NCBI RefSeq assembly: GCF_024218795.1
Contig: NZ_CP100402.1
Location: 124,001-188,000 of the forward strand
Reading direction: 5' to 3'
DNA length: 64,000 bases
DNA from: Halorussus aquaticus
Lineage (GTDB): Archaea > Halobacteriota > Halobacteria > Halobacteriales > Haladaptataceae
Below the pieces are notes generated by a model. That model did no database searches, was not told where the DNA came from, and saw only the letters and a list, made by a program, of their open reading frames with translations. How positions within the stretch are numbered: the stretch's first letter is position 1; the number at the start of each line of letters is the position of its first letter. Both the position numbers and the translations under genes were made by a program. Shown in pieces: positions 9,541 through 17,163 of the stretch.

Positions 9541-9801
9541 CTGTATACGAACGGCCTGGTGGAGACTACTCGCGTGAAAATATGCGTGAAGAGTATACGT
9601 ACACACACCAACACGCAATCTTCATGTATGGCATATATAAGCGGGTATACGGAGAACACGGATTCTAAGGTTAAGATGTCGTTTGAGAGGTGCGGTTGCA
9701 CTTAGGGCCCTACTGCTGACGGCTCGGATATCTTCACCGCCACAGCAAACACGTGGTGTTAGTTGGATTTACTCCGTGACCGTCGGCTAGACAACTGCAC
9801 T

Positions 9802-9933
9802 TCAAAACATCTCCACCGGTAGCCAACCCAGAGAGAACGGGACTGCTCGTGACCGTGACTCCATCTCCTCGGACTTCCACGTCTCGTCGAACGAATCGAG
9901 TACCTCCTGTGGAACGTTGAGGCTCGTTCGCAT
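9802..9933 (-). CDS. Small ribbon-helix-helix (CopG-like) protein, probably truncated
   Basis: 43 residues: MRTSLNVPQEVLDSFDETWK followed by SRSRAVPFSLGWLPVEMF. The first 30 residues match the CopG-type ribbon-helix-helix pattern of haloarchaeal antitoxin-like regulators (strand MRTSxNVP, helix, then SRSRA). Normally an SRSRAIR...L..Y helix follows. Here the sequence diverges after SRSRA, suggesting the 3' end was replaced. No partner toxin is adjacent. It may be a remnant rather than a working DNA-binding protein. Confidence 0.45.
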   Translation of the reverse strand: MRTSLNVPQEVLDSFDETWKSEEMESRSRAVPFSLGWLPVEMF

Positions 9934-10033
9934 ATGCGACCTTCCGTTGAGAGCTACCTAGGCCCTGTTATTACGATTCCTCAGAATCAAAATAACGGAA
10001 CGTAATTGAGTCTCTCTTATCGATGTCCGAATA

Positions 10034-11260
10034 ATGGGTCGTCTCTCTGGGTCTCTCTGGAAAGAATCAGCACGTGGGAGTATCCTCAAATACTATCTCT
10101 ACAAGTCCACCAAAGCGGTCGAATTCTACCGGCCGATTATGTACCTCTTCTTCCTAGCACAGGGACTCAACTTCACGCAAATCGCCATCCTCGAAGCGAT
10201 ATATAATCTAACAACATTGGTCGGTGAAATACCGACGGGGTACATCGGAGATCGCGTTGGTCGACGGAATAGCCTTCTTATCGGGACGGTGCTGATCGCT
10301 GTAACGCTTCTGGGGATTGGCCTTTCTGAGTCGTTTTTCACGTTGGCGGTTCTCTATGTCTGCTGGTCTGCAGGATACAACTTTAGATCTGGGAATGAGG
10401 GTGCGTGGCTGTACGACACGCTCACAGACGACCTTTCGGAAGACGAGTTCGCACACGTTCGAGGGCGAGGAGAATCTGCAGCTCTCGCGGTTGGTGCTGG
10501 TGCAGCCATTGTTGGCGGGTATCTCGGGAGTATCGATCTCTCGTACCCGTGGTTTGTCGCAGCTGCAGTTACGGGGTTCGGCGCCGTGGTACTGCTCACA
10601 CTAGACGAACCTGAGACGTACAAAAAGACAGACACGGACGAGTTGAGCTTCCGCCGAACCGTTGGTATCGTCAAGGAGGTGCTTTCCAAACGGAATCTCA
10701 GGGCATTCATTCTCTATTATTACGTCCTCTACGCCGCTGTGACGTACCTCGTGTTCGTTTTTCTCCAACCAATATTCCAGACCGTCGTTGTCGATTTAGG
10801 GGTCTCCCCCGAACAAGTCGAATCTCTTCTGGGGTGGTTCTACGCAGCGTACAGTCTCGTCGGCGCGGTACTCAGCTACTATACCGGTGCGATCAAGGAC
10901 TTCATCGGTATCCAGACGTGGTTCATTATCCTGCCATTCATCGTCGGTGCAGCACTGGTCGGGATGTATTTCGTTCCGATACTTGCGCTGCCGACCTTCC
11001 TCGTCGCTCGAGGGCTCTCGGACGTCACACGGTCGTTCGCTGGACAGTACGTTAATAACCGAATCGAAACGCTCGGACGCGCTACTGTGTTGAGCGCTAT
11101 GGCGATGATCAGCGGCTTAGCCGTCATTCCATTTCAACTTGGAAGCGGTGTTCTCTCGGACTATGTGTCTCCACTGTTTGCGCTAGCTGTCGGAGGAGTT
11201 GTCCTCATCGTTGGTTCTGGAGTAATCCTTTTGTGGGAACCTCCTGTAACCGAACAATGA
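10034..11260 (+). CDS. Major facilitator superfamily transporter
   Basis: 408 residues with about twelve hydrophobic segments. The loop after helix 2 reads GEIPTGYIGDRVGRRNSLL, the classic MFS signature (G.(L/Y).DR.GRR). A short acidic linker (EPETYKKTDTDE) separates the two six-helix halves, and the second half repeats a weaker loop. This MFS branch is often annotated as a drug or multidrug exporter, but nothing here shows the substrate. Start at ATG 10034. The gene is single, with no linked regulator. Confidence 0.82.
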   Translation: MGRLSGSLWKESARGSILKYYLYKSTKAVEFYRPIMYLFFLAQGLNFTQIAILEAIYNLTTLVGEIPTGYIGDRVGRRNSLLIGTVLIAVTLLGIGLSESFFTLAVLYVCWSAGYNFRSGNEGAWLYDTLTDDLSEDEFAHVRGRGESAALAVGAGAAIVGGYLGSIDLSYPWFVAAAVTGFGAVVLLTLDEPETYKKTDTDELSFRRTVGIVKEVLSKRNLRAFILYYYVLYAAVTYLVFVFLQPIFQTVVVDLGVSPEQVESLLGWFYAAYSLVGAVLSYYTGAIKDFIGIQTWFIILPFIVGAALVGMYFVPILALPTFLVARGLSDVTRSFAGQYVNNRIETLGRATVLSAMAMISGLAVIPFQLGSGVLSDYVSPLFALAVGGVVLIVGSGVILLWEPPVTEQ

Positions 11261-11435
11261 TATTACCGGAGGCTTCGAAAAACGACGATTTTGGTCTCCC
11301 CGACATTCTGGTCTCGTCCGTCTGAGTTACCAGCGACGACCTCAAACGGTCACACCATCGATTAGTCTTCGTGTTTGAGGATGTGGCAGTGCCACGGGTA
11401 TTGACCCGTAAAGTTCGTGGACAGGGTGACGACAC

Positions 11436-12674
11436 TCACCGCATCCCCGGCGAGTCGGGTCGGCCGGTACCATCGAAGCCCGGCGAGTCCCTGCGGCCGC
11501 GGTCACTGTGAAGGAACACGAGACCGCCGCCGATGTCGCTCGCGACGGTGAATCCGCGTGCGGCGTCAGCACCCCAGAACGACGTATCGTCGGTGTGATA
11601 GCTGGCGATGGTCTCGGGGTTCGACGGGTCGCTCACGTCGTGGACCGTCACACCGCCGTTGTACCACGAGGCGTGGAGCTGGTTTGAGGTGACGTCGAAG
11701 TTGTGTGACGTGCGGAACGCATCGACGTTCGGCGGTTCGATGCGGACGAGTTTCCGGGGGTTGTCAGGGTTCGAGATGTCCCAGATTTTGATGCCACCGT
11801 AATCGTCGTTGTCGGGGTTTTCGACACCGACTTCGCCGGGGAACGTTTCAGCGCCGACGTAGACGTAGTCGCCGTCTGGCGACGGCTGGACGTAGTGAGC
11901 ATTGCCAGGTCGTGTGAGGTAGCGCTTTGAATCGAAACCCGGTTCGTCCGCACCGGGCGCGTCGCCGAACTGCGCCACCAGTTGCGGATCGGTCGGGTCG
12001 CTGACGTCCGCGACGACGATGCCAGCGTCCCAGAACGCCTGATAGAGGAGGTCGTCCTGGACGTAGATGTCGTGACACGGGCTGACTCCGCCCATCGCGA
12101 ACTCGGGGAAGTCGTCTTTGAGGCGGTACTCGCCGACGACGTCCGGGTTCGTCGGGTCGTGTACGTCGACGATGGTGGTGCGGGCCTCGCTGAACGCCGC
12201 CTCGCCAGACTCGTTGACGGTGAGGTAGGCGTAGCCGTCAGCGAGGAAGTTATTGTGGATGTGATGGCCGACATTCACGAACTCGATCTCGGTCGGGTTA
12301 GTCGGATCGCTCACGTCCACGAGCGTGACACCCGGCCCACCGTTGCTTGCCAGGCTAACGAGGTCACCGTCGACCTTGGCATCGAGAATGCCGCCTGCCG
12401 GATCGGATGCGGTCATCGACCCGACGAGTTTCGGCCGGGCCGGATTACGCCAGTCGACGACGGCGAGGCCGTCGCCCGTTGCGACGTACGCGTAGTTGCC
12501 CTGTGTGGAGACTTCGAGCGACCCGTCGACCGCCTGCTCGCTAAACAGACGGAGCGTATCGTCGGTTGACCTCTGTGCGTCTCCGGGGACGCTGGCACTG
12601 CTGAGGTCCGCGACGCTGGCGAGGCCGAATACGCCGGTCGCCTTCAGGAGGTTGCGTCTGGTGGAACGGTGCAT
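11436..12674 (-). CDS. Tat-exported LVIVD-repeat beta-propeller protein (second gene of pair)
   Basis: 412 residues from the ATG at 12672-12674. A twin-arginine signal (STRRNLLKATGVFGLASV) opens the protein. The rest is built of repeated blades each carrying a V.DVSDPTNP-type motif (VDVSDPTNPTEI, VDVHDPTNPDVV, ADVSDPTDPQLV, WDISNPDNPRKL, HDVSDPSNPETI), the LVIVD repeat family. Folded export to the cell surface is expected; the biochemical role of LVIVD proteins is unknown. It starts 2 bases after the stop of the upstream paralogue, with GGAGG-like sequence before the start, so the two are one operon. Confidence 0.8.
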   Translation of the reverse strand: MHRSTRRNLLKATGVFGLASVADLSSASVPGDAQRSTDDTLRLFSEQAVDGSLEVSTQGNYAYVATGDGLAVVDWRNPARPKLVGSMTASDPAGGILDAKVDGDLVSLASNGGPGVTLVDVSDPTNPTEIEFVNVGHHIHNNFLADGYAYLTVNESGEAAFSEARTTIVDVHDPTNPDVVGEYRLKDDFPEFAMGGVSPCHDIYVQDDLLYQAFWDAGIVVADVSDPTDPQLVAQFGDAPGADEPGFDSKRYLTRPGNAHYVQPSPDGDYVYVGAETFPGEVGVENPDNDDYGGIKIWDISNPDNPRKLVRIEPPNVDAFRTSHNFDVTSNQLHASWYNGGVTVHDVSDPSNPETIASYHTDDTSFWGADAARGFTVASDIGGGLVFLHSDRGRRDSPGFDGTGRPDSPGMR

Positions 12675-12676
12675 GG

Positions 12677-13966
12677 TCACTGTCCTCCCTTCGCTGCGGC
12701 GGGTGTGACTTTGAAGACGTAGATGCCGGTGACCATGTCGGACACGACCGTGAGGTCGCGCTTCGCGTTGTAGTTCGCACCCCACGCCATCGGCGCCTCG
12801 CCTAGCCATCCTGGACCTTGGGCTTGGTCGGCCATGTCGTCGGTCGCGTAGCGGTCGGTGAACGTGGGGTCTGTCGGGTCGCTGATGTCCCAGACGACCG
12901 TTCCTTCGTGGTACGCGCCGTCGACGAGGAGCGAATTGTTCCCCTTCGAGATGATGTCGTGGTTGTGCGTCGTCCAGTCGTAGGTTTCCAATGGGTCGTC
13001 GCCCTGATACTCCGCGTTCGGAGACGGTGTGTATCCAATGGGTTTGGGGTTCGAGACCGAGCCGTCGCCCCAGCCGATGTCGAAGATGTGTTTGCCGCCG
13101 GGTTTGCCGTGGCCAATTTCGTCGCCGACGACGGCGATGCCACGTCCGGGGTCGCAGTCGGCGTAGTGGCAGTTCTCGAACGCCTCCTCGCCCAGCGGGA
13201 CGTCCTCGTAGTCCGGTAGGCCTTCGTAGCTGAAGCTCCCGGCCATCTCGGGGTTCGCAGGGTCGCTGACGTCCATGATGACGTAGCCGTCGAAACCGCC
13301 GCCGATGAACGCGAGGTGTGCGAGGTCGTTCTCGGGGTCAACGACGATGTCGTGGAGGTCGGCTTCCGGGCCGAACGTACCGACGAACGAGGTATCGGTC
13401 GGGTCGCTCACGTCGAAGACGCCCATGCCGTGATGTTCGGTGGTGTACACGTACGACTCGGTCGGGTGTGGGAAGAGGTTGTGCGTCGACCCAGCGTCGA
13501 GCGTCCCCAGAACGGTCGGGTCCTCGGGCGTCCCGTCAGCGTAGCCATAGTCGATGATTTCGACACCGGCGAAATCGTCGTACTCGTCGGAATTCGGCTC
13601 CTGTGACCTGTAGTAGAGGCCATCGCGGCGGCCGAACTTCACGTCCGCGTTGCGTACGTTCTCGGATGAGGGTACCTGGTGTACCTGAGTCGGGGTCGTC
13701 GGGTTGCTGATATCGACGAGGAAGCTACCGCCTGTGCCGAAGAAGCTCCCCGTGAGAGCGTACTTCCCGTCGTCACGAACGTCTCCTTCTGTGTATCCGC
13801 CCGGTGGATCCTCGAGGAGCGAGTGTCCGAGCTTCCTGATTCGTCCTTTTTTGGACTTTCCGCGTGCCGCCGCCAGTCCTGTACTTCCGATTGCAACCGT
13901 GCTGCCCAGCAGTTGGAGCAGCGTTCGCCTCGTTTGGGTCATGGAGTGATCCATCTCAGCATTCAT
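12677..13966 (-). CDS. Tat-exported LVIVD-repeat beta-propeller protein (first gene of pair)
   Basis: 429 residues. Tat signal TQTRRTLLQLLGSTVAIG lies near residues 11-28. Blades follow with VDISNPTTPTQV, FDVSDPTDTSFV, MDVSDPANPEMA and WDISDPTDPTFT motifs, plus conserved His-containing loops (STHNLFPHP, ADLHDIVVDP, TTHNHDIIS). The conserved His/Asp positions could bind metal, but this is inference. Start chosen at the ATG 13964-13966; the ATG nine codons downstream (MTQTRRTLL) is also plausible. It heads the two-gene unit with the paralogue at 11436, and probably arose by duplication. Confidence 0.8.
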   Translation of the reverse strand: MNAEMDHSMTQTRRTLLQLLGSTVAIGSTGLAAARGKSKKGRIRKLGHSLLEDPPGGYTEGDVRDDGKYALTGSFFGTGGSFLVDISNPTTPTQVHQVPSSENVRNADVKFGRRDGLYYRSQEPNSDEYDDFAGVEIIDYGYADGTPEDPTVLGTLDAGSTHNLFPHPTESYVYTTEHHGMGVFDVSDPTDTSFVGTFGPEADLHDIVVDPENDLAHLAFIGGGFDGYVIMDVSDPANPEMAGSFSYEGLPDYEDVPLGEEAFENCHYADCDPGRGIAVVGDEIGHGKPGGKHIFDIGWGDGSVSNPKPIGYTPSPNAEYQGDDPLETYDWTTHNHDIISKGNNSLLVDGAYHEGTVVWDISDPTDPTFTDRYATDDMADQAQGPGWLGEAPMAWGANYNAKRDLTVVSDMVTGIYVFKVTPAAAKGGQ

Positions 13967-14238
13967 TCGAGAATAATTGTAGTTAATTAGCCATTAAAGA
14001 CTGTAACAATACTCAACGATACCATGGATTCATTAGGACTCGCCTACATATATTTATAGATTATCCGGTTGTGTTCCCTTCAAGATTAAGAAAATCTCAG
14101 AAGGAGTATACTTAAAGAGTCCCTGAAAAGATTCTATTTGATAGTGAACCCACAGTTATCAACTAGCGACTTCCGCTCATTTCGAACTCGATATAGTTGC
14201 CACTCCGAGACGGATGGATTGCTGACAGAGACAAGGCC

Positions 14239-14676
14239 TTAGGACCGATAGCCGATTGTGTAGTGGCGCAACACCCCAGCGACCGTTCCGACGACGACCC
14301 CAATTCCTAGCAGTATCGCCAAGTATACCCCGACCATCGTGAACGAGTAGACCTGCGTGCCCACCACCAGATAGACCGCAGAGAAGACAACTCCAGTAAC
14401 GAGTCCGTATCCGAGTCCAGCAATTGCGTAGTTGTGGACCGACGGTGTCTCAAGGAAGTACCACGACACCCCCATAACAGCCACAGTCAGGGCCACACAG
14501 AGCAGGTAGAAGTGGAAATACGTGTGTCCGATAAGGAATTGCAGCGTTTCACCGACCCCTCGGGGACCGCTCAGATGTTCCGCGATGAACGGGAGTACAT
14601 AGCCGACTCCGAGAAGTACTCCCGTCAGAGTGGCGTTCCGAACTCGACTACGATGACCAATTGAAACCGTCTTCAT
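14239..14676 (-). CDS. Small integral membrane protein of unknown function
   Basis: 145 residues with four hydrophobic segments (about 15-32, 45-68, 78-103, 112-135). It has no recognised motif, although a His-containing stretch (GHTYFHFY) sits at the start of the second segment. Start at ATG 14674-14676. It points away from the rhomboid relic just to its right. I do not recognise the family. Confidence 0.6.
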   Translation of the reverse strand: MKTVSIGHRSRVRNATLTGVLLGVGYVLPFIAEHLSGPRGVGETLQFLIGHTYFHFYLLCVALTVAVMGVSWYFLETPSVHNYAIAGLGYGLVTGVVFSAVYLVVGTQVYSFTMVGVYLAILLGIGVVVGTVAGVLRHYTIGYRS

Positions 14677-14729
14677 CGACGTTGAGTATGGGTAACTGCC
14701 CAGAATGTAAAGTCTTCGGCAGTTCTCAC

Positions 14730-15003
14730 TGAGACCGTGACGCGCTCCGCCAAGCGTTCCCCTGACCGCCGAGGAGTGGGTCGCTGTGGCCGGTGATCGG
14801 GCTGATGTTCTAGTACGGGGTAGCGGTCGCGTTCTGGGGTGTGTTCCAGTATCTGGTGAATCCGCTGACCGTGCTGTTGATCCTTCTTCCGACGGCGTAC
14901 GCGGTCTGGCTCGTCAAGAAGGTCGAGGGACAGTACAATATCGTGGATGGAATGCAACCAGGTAGCTGGCTACGCAGGCGGCCCGTGACGGTTGGTCTAC
15001 TCA
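14730..15003 (+). pseudogene. Relic of a rhomboid-protease gene
   Basis: The plus strand reads LWPVIGLMF, a TAG stop, then YGVAVAFWGVFQYLVNPLTV and AVWLVKKVEGQYNIVDGMQP up to RRPVTVG. This matches the intact rhomboid-like protein at 24509-25411 around residues 175-255. The internal TAG falls where the intact copy has Trp (MFWYGV), a simple TGG to TAG change. Both ends of the gene are missing, so it is a dead fragment. The 3' break joins directly to the Cys-rich frame that begins at 14992. Confidence 0.7.
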
Positions 15004-15357
15004 GAGGAGACCGTGCGTGTCGAGACCGACGTCGAGCAGGTCCTCACGGGCCTGCAGGTCGGACTGGAAGGTGCGAGAGGCACCTGCTGTTGGTGTGGCC
15101 AGGAGTTGCACGACGGCCACTGTGTGACGGTGTACGCCTACCGGACCGCCGGACATGACGAGTGGAACCTCCCACGGATCTACTGTCATGACTGTAACGG
15201 CGGGAAGATCGAGACGCCCACGCTCGGGACGGTTGAGGTTGTCGTGACTGCCTTCCTTGGTGTGATGCAAGTGGCGGCGTCGCAGACGACTCGGTTGGTG
15301 TTGACGGGTGTCGAGGTAGAGGAGTACAGCGGGCCGGACGACGGAAGCGAGGGATAG
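14992..15357 (+). CDS. Small Cys-rich protein, putative zinc-binding
   Basis: About 121 residues from a TTG at 14992, or 114 from a GTG at 15013; the latter reads into EEV-rich sequence more naturally. It contains CCWCGQ near residues 32-37, HDGHC, and later YCHDCNGGK, so two CxxC-like knuckles could bind one zinc. An HxxxxC residue pattern and a moderately hydrophobic C-terminal helix follow. The 5' end is fused to the rhomboid relic, so the original start may have been lost. The family is not recognised with certainty. Confidence 0.5.
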   Translation: MVYSEETVRVETDVEQVLTGLQVGLEGARGTCCWCGQELHDGHCVTVYAYRTAGHDEWNLPRIYCHDCNGGKIETPTLGTVEVVVTAFLGVMQVAASQTTRLVLTGVEVEEYSGPDDGSEG

Positions 15358-15456
15358 TGGGCGAGTCTGGGTGGGACTACTCTTCTGGTTGTTAGTTGCT
15401 GGTACTTGCTAGTTAGTCCAGCAGGCGCGAGCGATGAGACGGACTATGATCTCTCG

Positions 15457-15499
15457 CTAACCAATGAAGCGAGTTTCGTAAGCGGGTTTCATTGGTTAG
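15457..15499. repeat. Perfect 12-bp inverted repeat (hairpin 1)
   Basis: CTAACCAATGAA at 15457-15468 is answered by its exact reverse complement TTCATTGGTTAG at 15488-15499, with a 19-base loop. A related imperfect hairpin lies about 125 bases downstream. Its function is unknown: a terminator, transposon end or protein-binding site are all possible. Confidence 0.7.
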
Positions 15500-15585
15500 T
15501 AGTATTACTGGTACAATCTGTCTTCTCACCACTTGACGACCAAGCGGGTGGTTTCCGAGCGGAAAGAGTCGAAATGCGGTCTACC

Positions 15586-15627
15586 GCTAACCAAGGAATG
15601 CTATCCAGTGGAGGGCATCATTGATTA
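15586..15627. repeat. Imperfect copy of the same hairpin (hairpin 2)
   Basis: CTAACCAAGGAATGC and GCATCATTGATTAG form an imperfect stem. Arm sequences are close to those of hairpin 1, and each hairpin is preceded by CG and followed by TAGTA. The repetition of both sequence and spacing suggests two copies of one element. Confidence 0.55.
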
Positions 15628-15661
15628 GTAGCGATGGTACCCGGCGCTCGTCGAGATTCAG

Positions 15662-15814
15662 ATGGCAGAGGTGATCGTCGAGGCGTATCAGGACTTCGAG
15701 CACGAATTGCGTGAGCAAACTGGGATTCTGATTGAGTTGAAAGTGGGAGAACTAGTAGGCAACGAACCGGAGAATAGACCTTGGGACGATTGGCGGATTC
15801 ACACTCACGACTAA
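15662..15814 (+). CDS. Small open frame of unknown function, possibly a 3' gene fragment
   Basis: 50 codons beginning MAEVIVEAYQDFEHELREQT and ending WDDWRIHTHD. The open frame extends a few codons upstream (WYPALVEIQ) before stops, so it may be the end of a lost gene. Residue composition is acidic and typical of local coding sequence. It converges on the McrC gene, their stops overlapping by four bases. No family recognised. Confidence 0.35.
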   Translation: MAEVIVEAYQDFEHELREQTGILIELKVGELVGNEPENRPWDDWRIHTHD

Positions 15815-17163
15815 AGGAACTGAGAAATGACGTCTGTTAGTGTCGACTCAAGCTCTGATGCCTGCAGGATTTTCATCTCGTTGTCCCGTTGCTCGTCAAC
15901 GGATGCGGTTTCCTCAGCCAAGTCCTGGATTACTAAGAGTCCGTTCCACCCACTTCCGAAGTAGTCCTCGTTGACTTGTTCGTTTCCGTAGACGAACTCT
16001 TCGTCTTGCCTGAGGAAGGCAAGATACTCTAATGTCTCTTTTATCCCTTGCCGAATCGTACTCGTGTATGTGCTGTTCTTGACCTCCGTAATCAGATAGT
16101 CACGGTCGCTCTCCGTATGTTTGATTTCGACGGCAATCAAGTCCGGACGTCCTGTTTGAGTCCGAAAGTATCGGTCCTCGAAATACTGGTTTGCAACGTT
16201 CATGCCGGTCGTGTGGACCTTCTCTGTACGCGAGAGATGGTCCTTATCGGTGTCAGGGACGGGACGGAAAGATAGGTTCCGGTCACGAGCCGAGTTGTCG
16301 TGGTAGACTACGATTTCTGACTCACCGTCACCTTCGAGCCGTGCGATTTCCTGCTGGCCAGTTTCTATGGTCTCGAATTCAGCGCTCGTCTCGCGAAGTT
16401 CTTCCAGCGTAGCGATGAACCGGAACAGGACGAACAATTCGAGGAGAGTATCATCGTCGTCCGGTGTGATTGCCGTCTCTGAGAGAAGACGCTCAAGCTG
16501 ATCAGGGTCACCCGAGAAGATTTCACGGCGGACTTGTAGAAGCTCGGCCGCTTTCCGGTAGACCTCGTGCCGTGACTCGCTCGCGGTATTGAGCATCCGA
16601 TCTGTCGGCTCGTAGGCCTTCGGCTCCCGAATCCGTCGCACGTGAACGTTTTGCTCGACAATGCGCTGTAGTTCGTTGATGAGCGGAGTGTTCCAGCGGT
16701 CGTTGACCCAGGCGTAATCTTTCTGGAGGTACTCCTCAGCTTCCCGTAGTGTTTCGTGGATAACCGCGACTAACCGCTTGAAGACGAGGTTCTCTGCTGT
16801 ATCGTAGCTCTCAGTGCGGTTTTCGCAGACGAACGTCGACCGATCACCGGGGTTCTGACTGTACCGGCGCTTGATCGTCGCGGCCCAGTTGATCTTCCCG
16901 TCGATCGTCCCGCGTTTCGTACGAGAGACTGATTCAGTCTCCGTTTTGAGGTTTCGAACGCGCTGGGGAAGTTCCTCGACGAACTCTACGACTTCCGGCA
17001 AGAGGACGAAGTGGAGGTCAAGGAGACGCTCGTACTCCGAGAACCGCTCATCGAGTGCCTCAGGTTTAACCGCTGCAGCGAACTCACGCTCGGAGAAAGC
17101 GCCGTTCATCACGTATGTGAGGATGTCCTCAGTCAGGTGATCGAGGAGTTCCTTCCTATTCAT
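15811..17163 (-). CDS. mcrC: McrC-like nuclease subunit of a type IV restriction system
   Basis: 450 residues from the ATG at 17161-17163, which overlaps the end of the AAA+ gene by 8 bases, as expected for translational coupling. The long helical N-terminal and middle regions resemble the DUF2357 part of McrC-like proteins. The C-terminus carries a PD-(D/E)XK nuclease core: GRPDLIAVEIKH followed by DYLITEVKNS (Asp, then Glu-Val-Lys). In McrBC systems the McrB AAA+ ring recognises modified DNA and translocates, and McrC cuts. Family and partner are clear from context. The kind of DNA modification recognised is unknown. Confidence 0.8.
   Translation of the reverse strand: MNRKELLDHLTEDILTYVMNGAFSEREFAAAVKPEALDERFSEYERLLDLHFVLLPEVVEFVEELPQRVRNLKTETESVSRTKRGTIDGKINWAATIKRRYSQNPGDRSTFVCENRTESYDTAENLVFKRLVAVIHETLREAEEYLQKDYAWVNDRWNTPLINELQRIVEQNVHVRRIREPKAYEPTDRMLNTASESRHEVYRKAAELLQVRREIFSGDPDQLERLLSETAITPDDDDTLLELFVLFRFIATLEELRETSAEFETIETGQQEIARLEGDGESEIVVYHDNSARDRNLSFRPVPDTDKDHLSRTEKVHTTGMNVANQYFEDRYFRTQTGRPDLIAVEIKHTESDRDYLITEVKNSTYTSTIRQGIKETLEYLAFLRQDEEFVYGNEQVNEDYFGSGWNGLLVIQDLAEETASVDEQRDNEMKILQASELESTLTDVISQFL

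Noticed and set aside
9625-9710. TATA-like CATATATAAGC followed by a nine-codon frame (MSFERCGCT)
   Set aside because: A promoter-like word is present but the frame is too short to support; perhaps a remnant of a lost gene.
15406-15624. Plus-strand frame of 72 codons
   Set aside because: It runs through both hairpin repeats, and its composition and length suggest chance.
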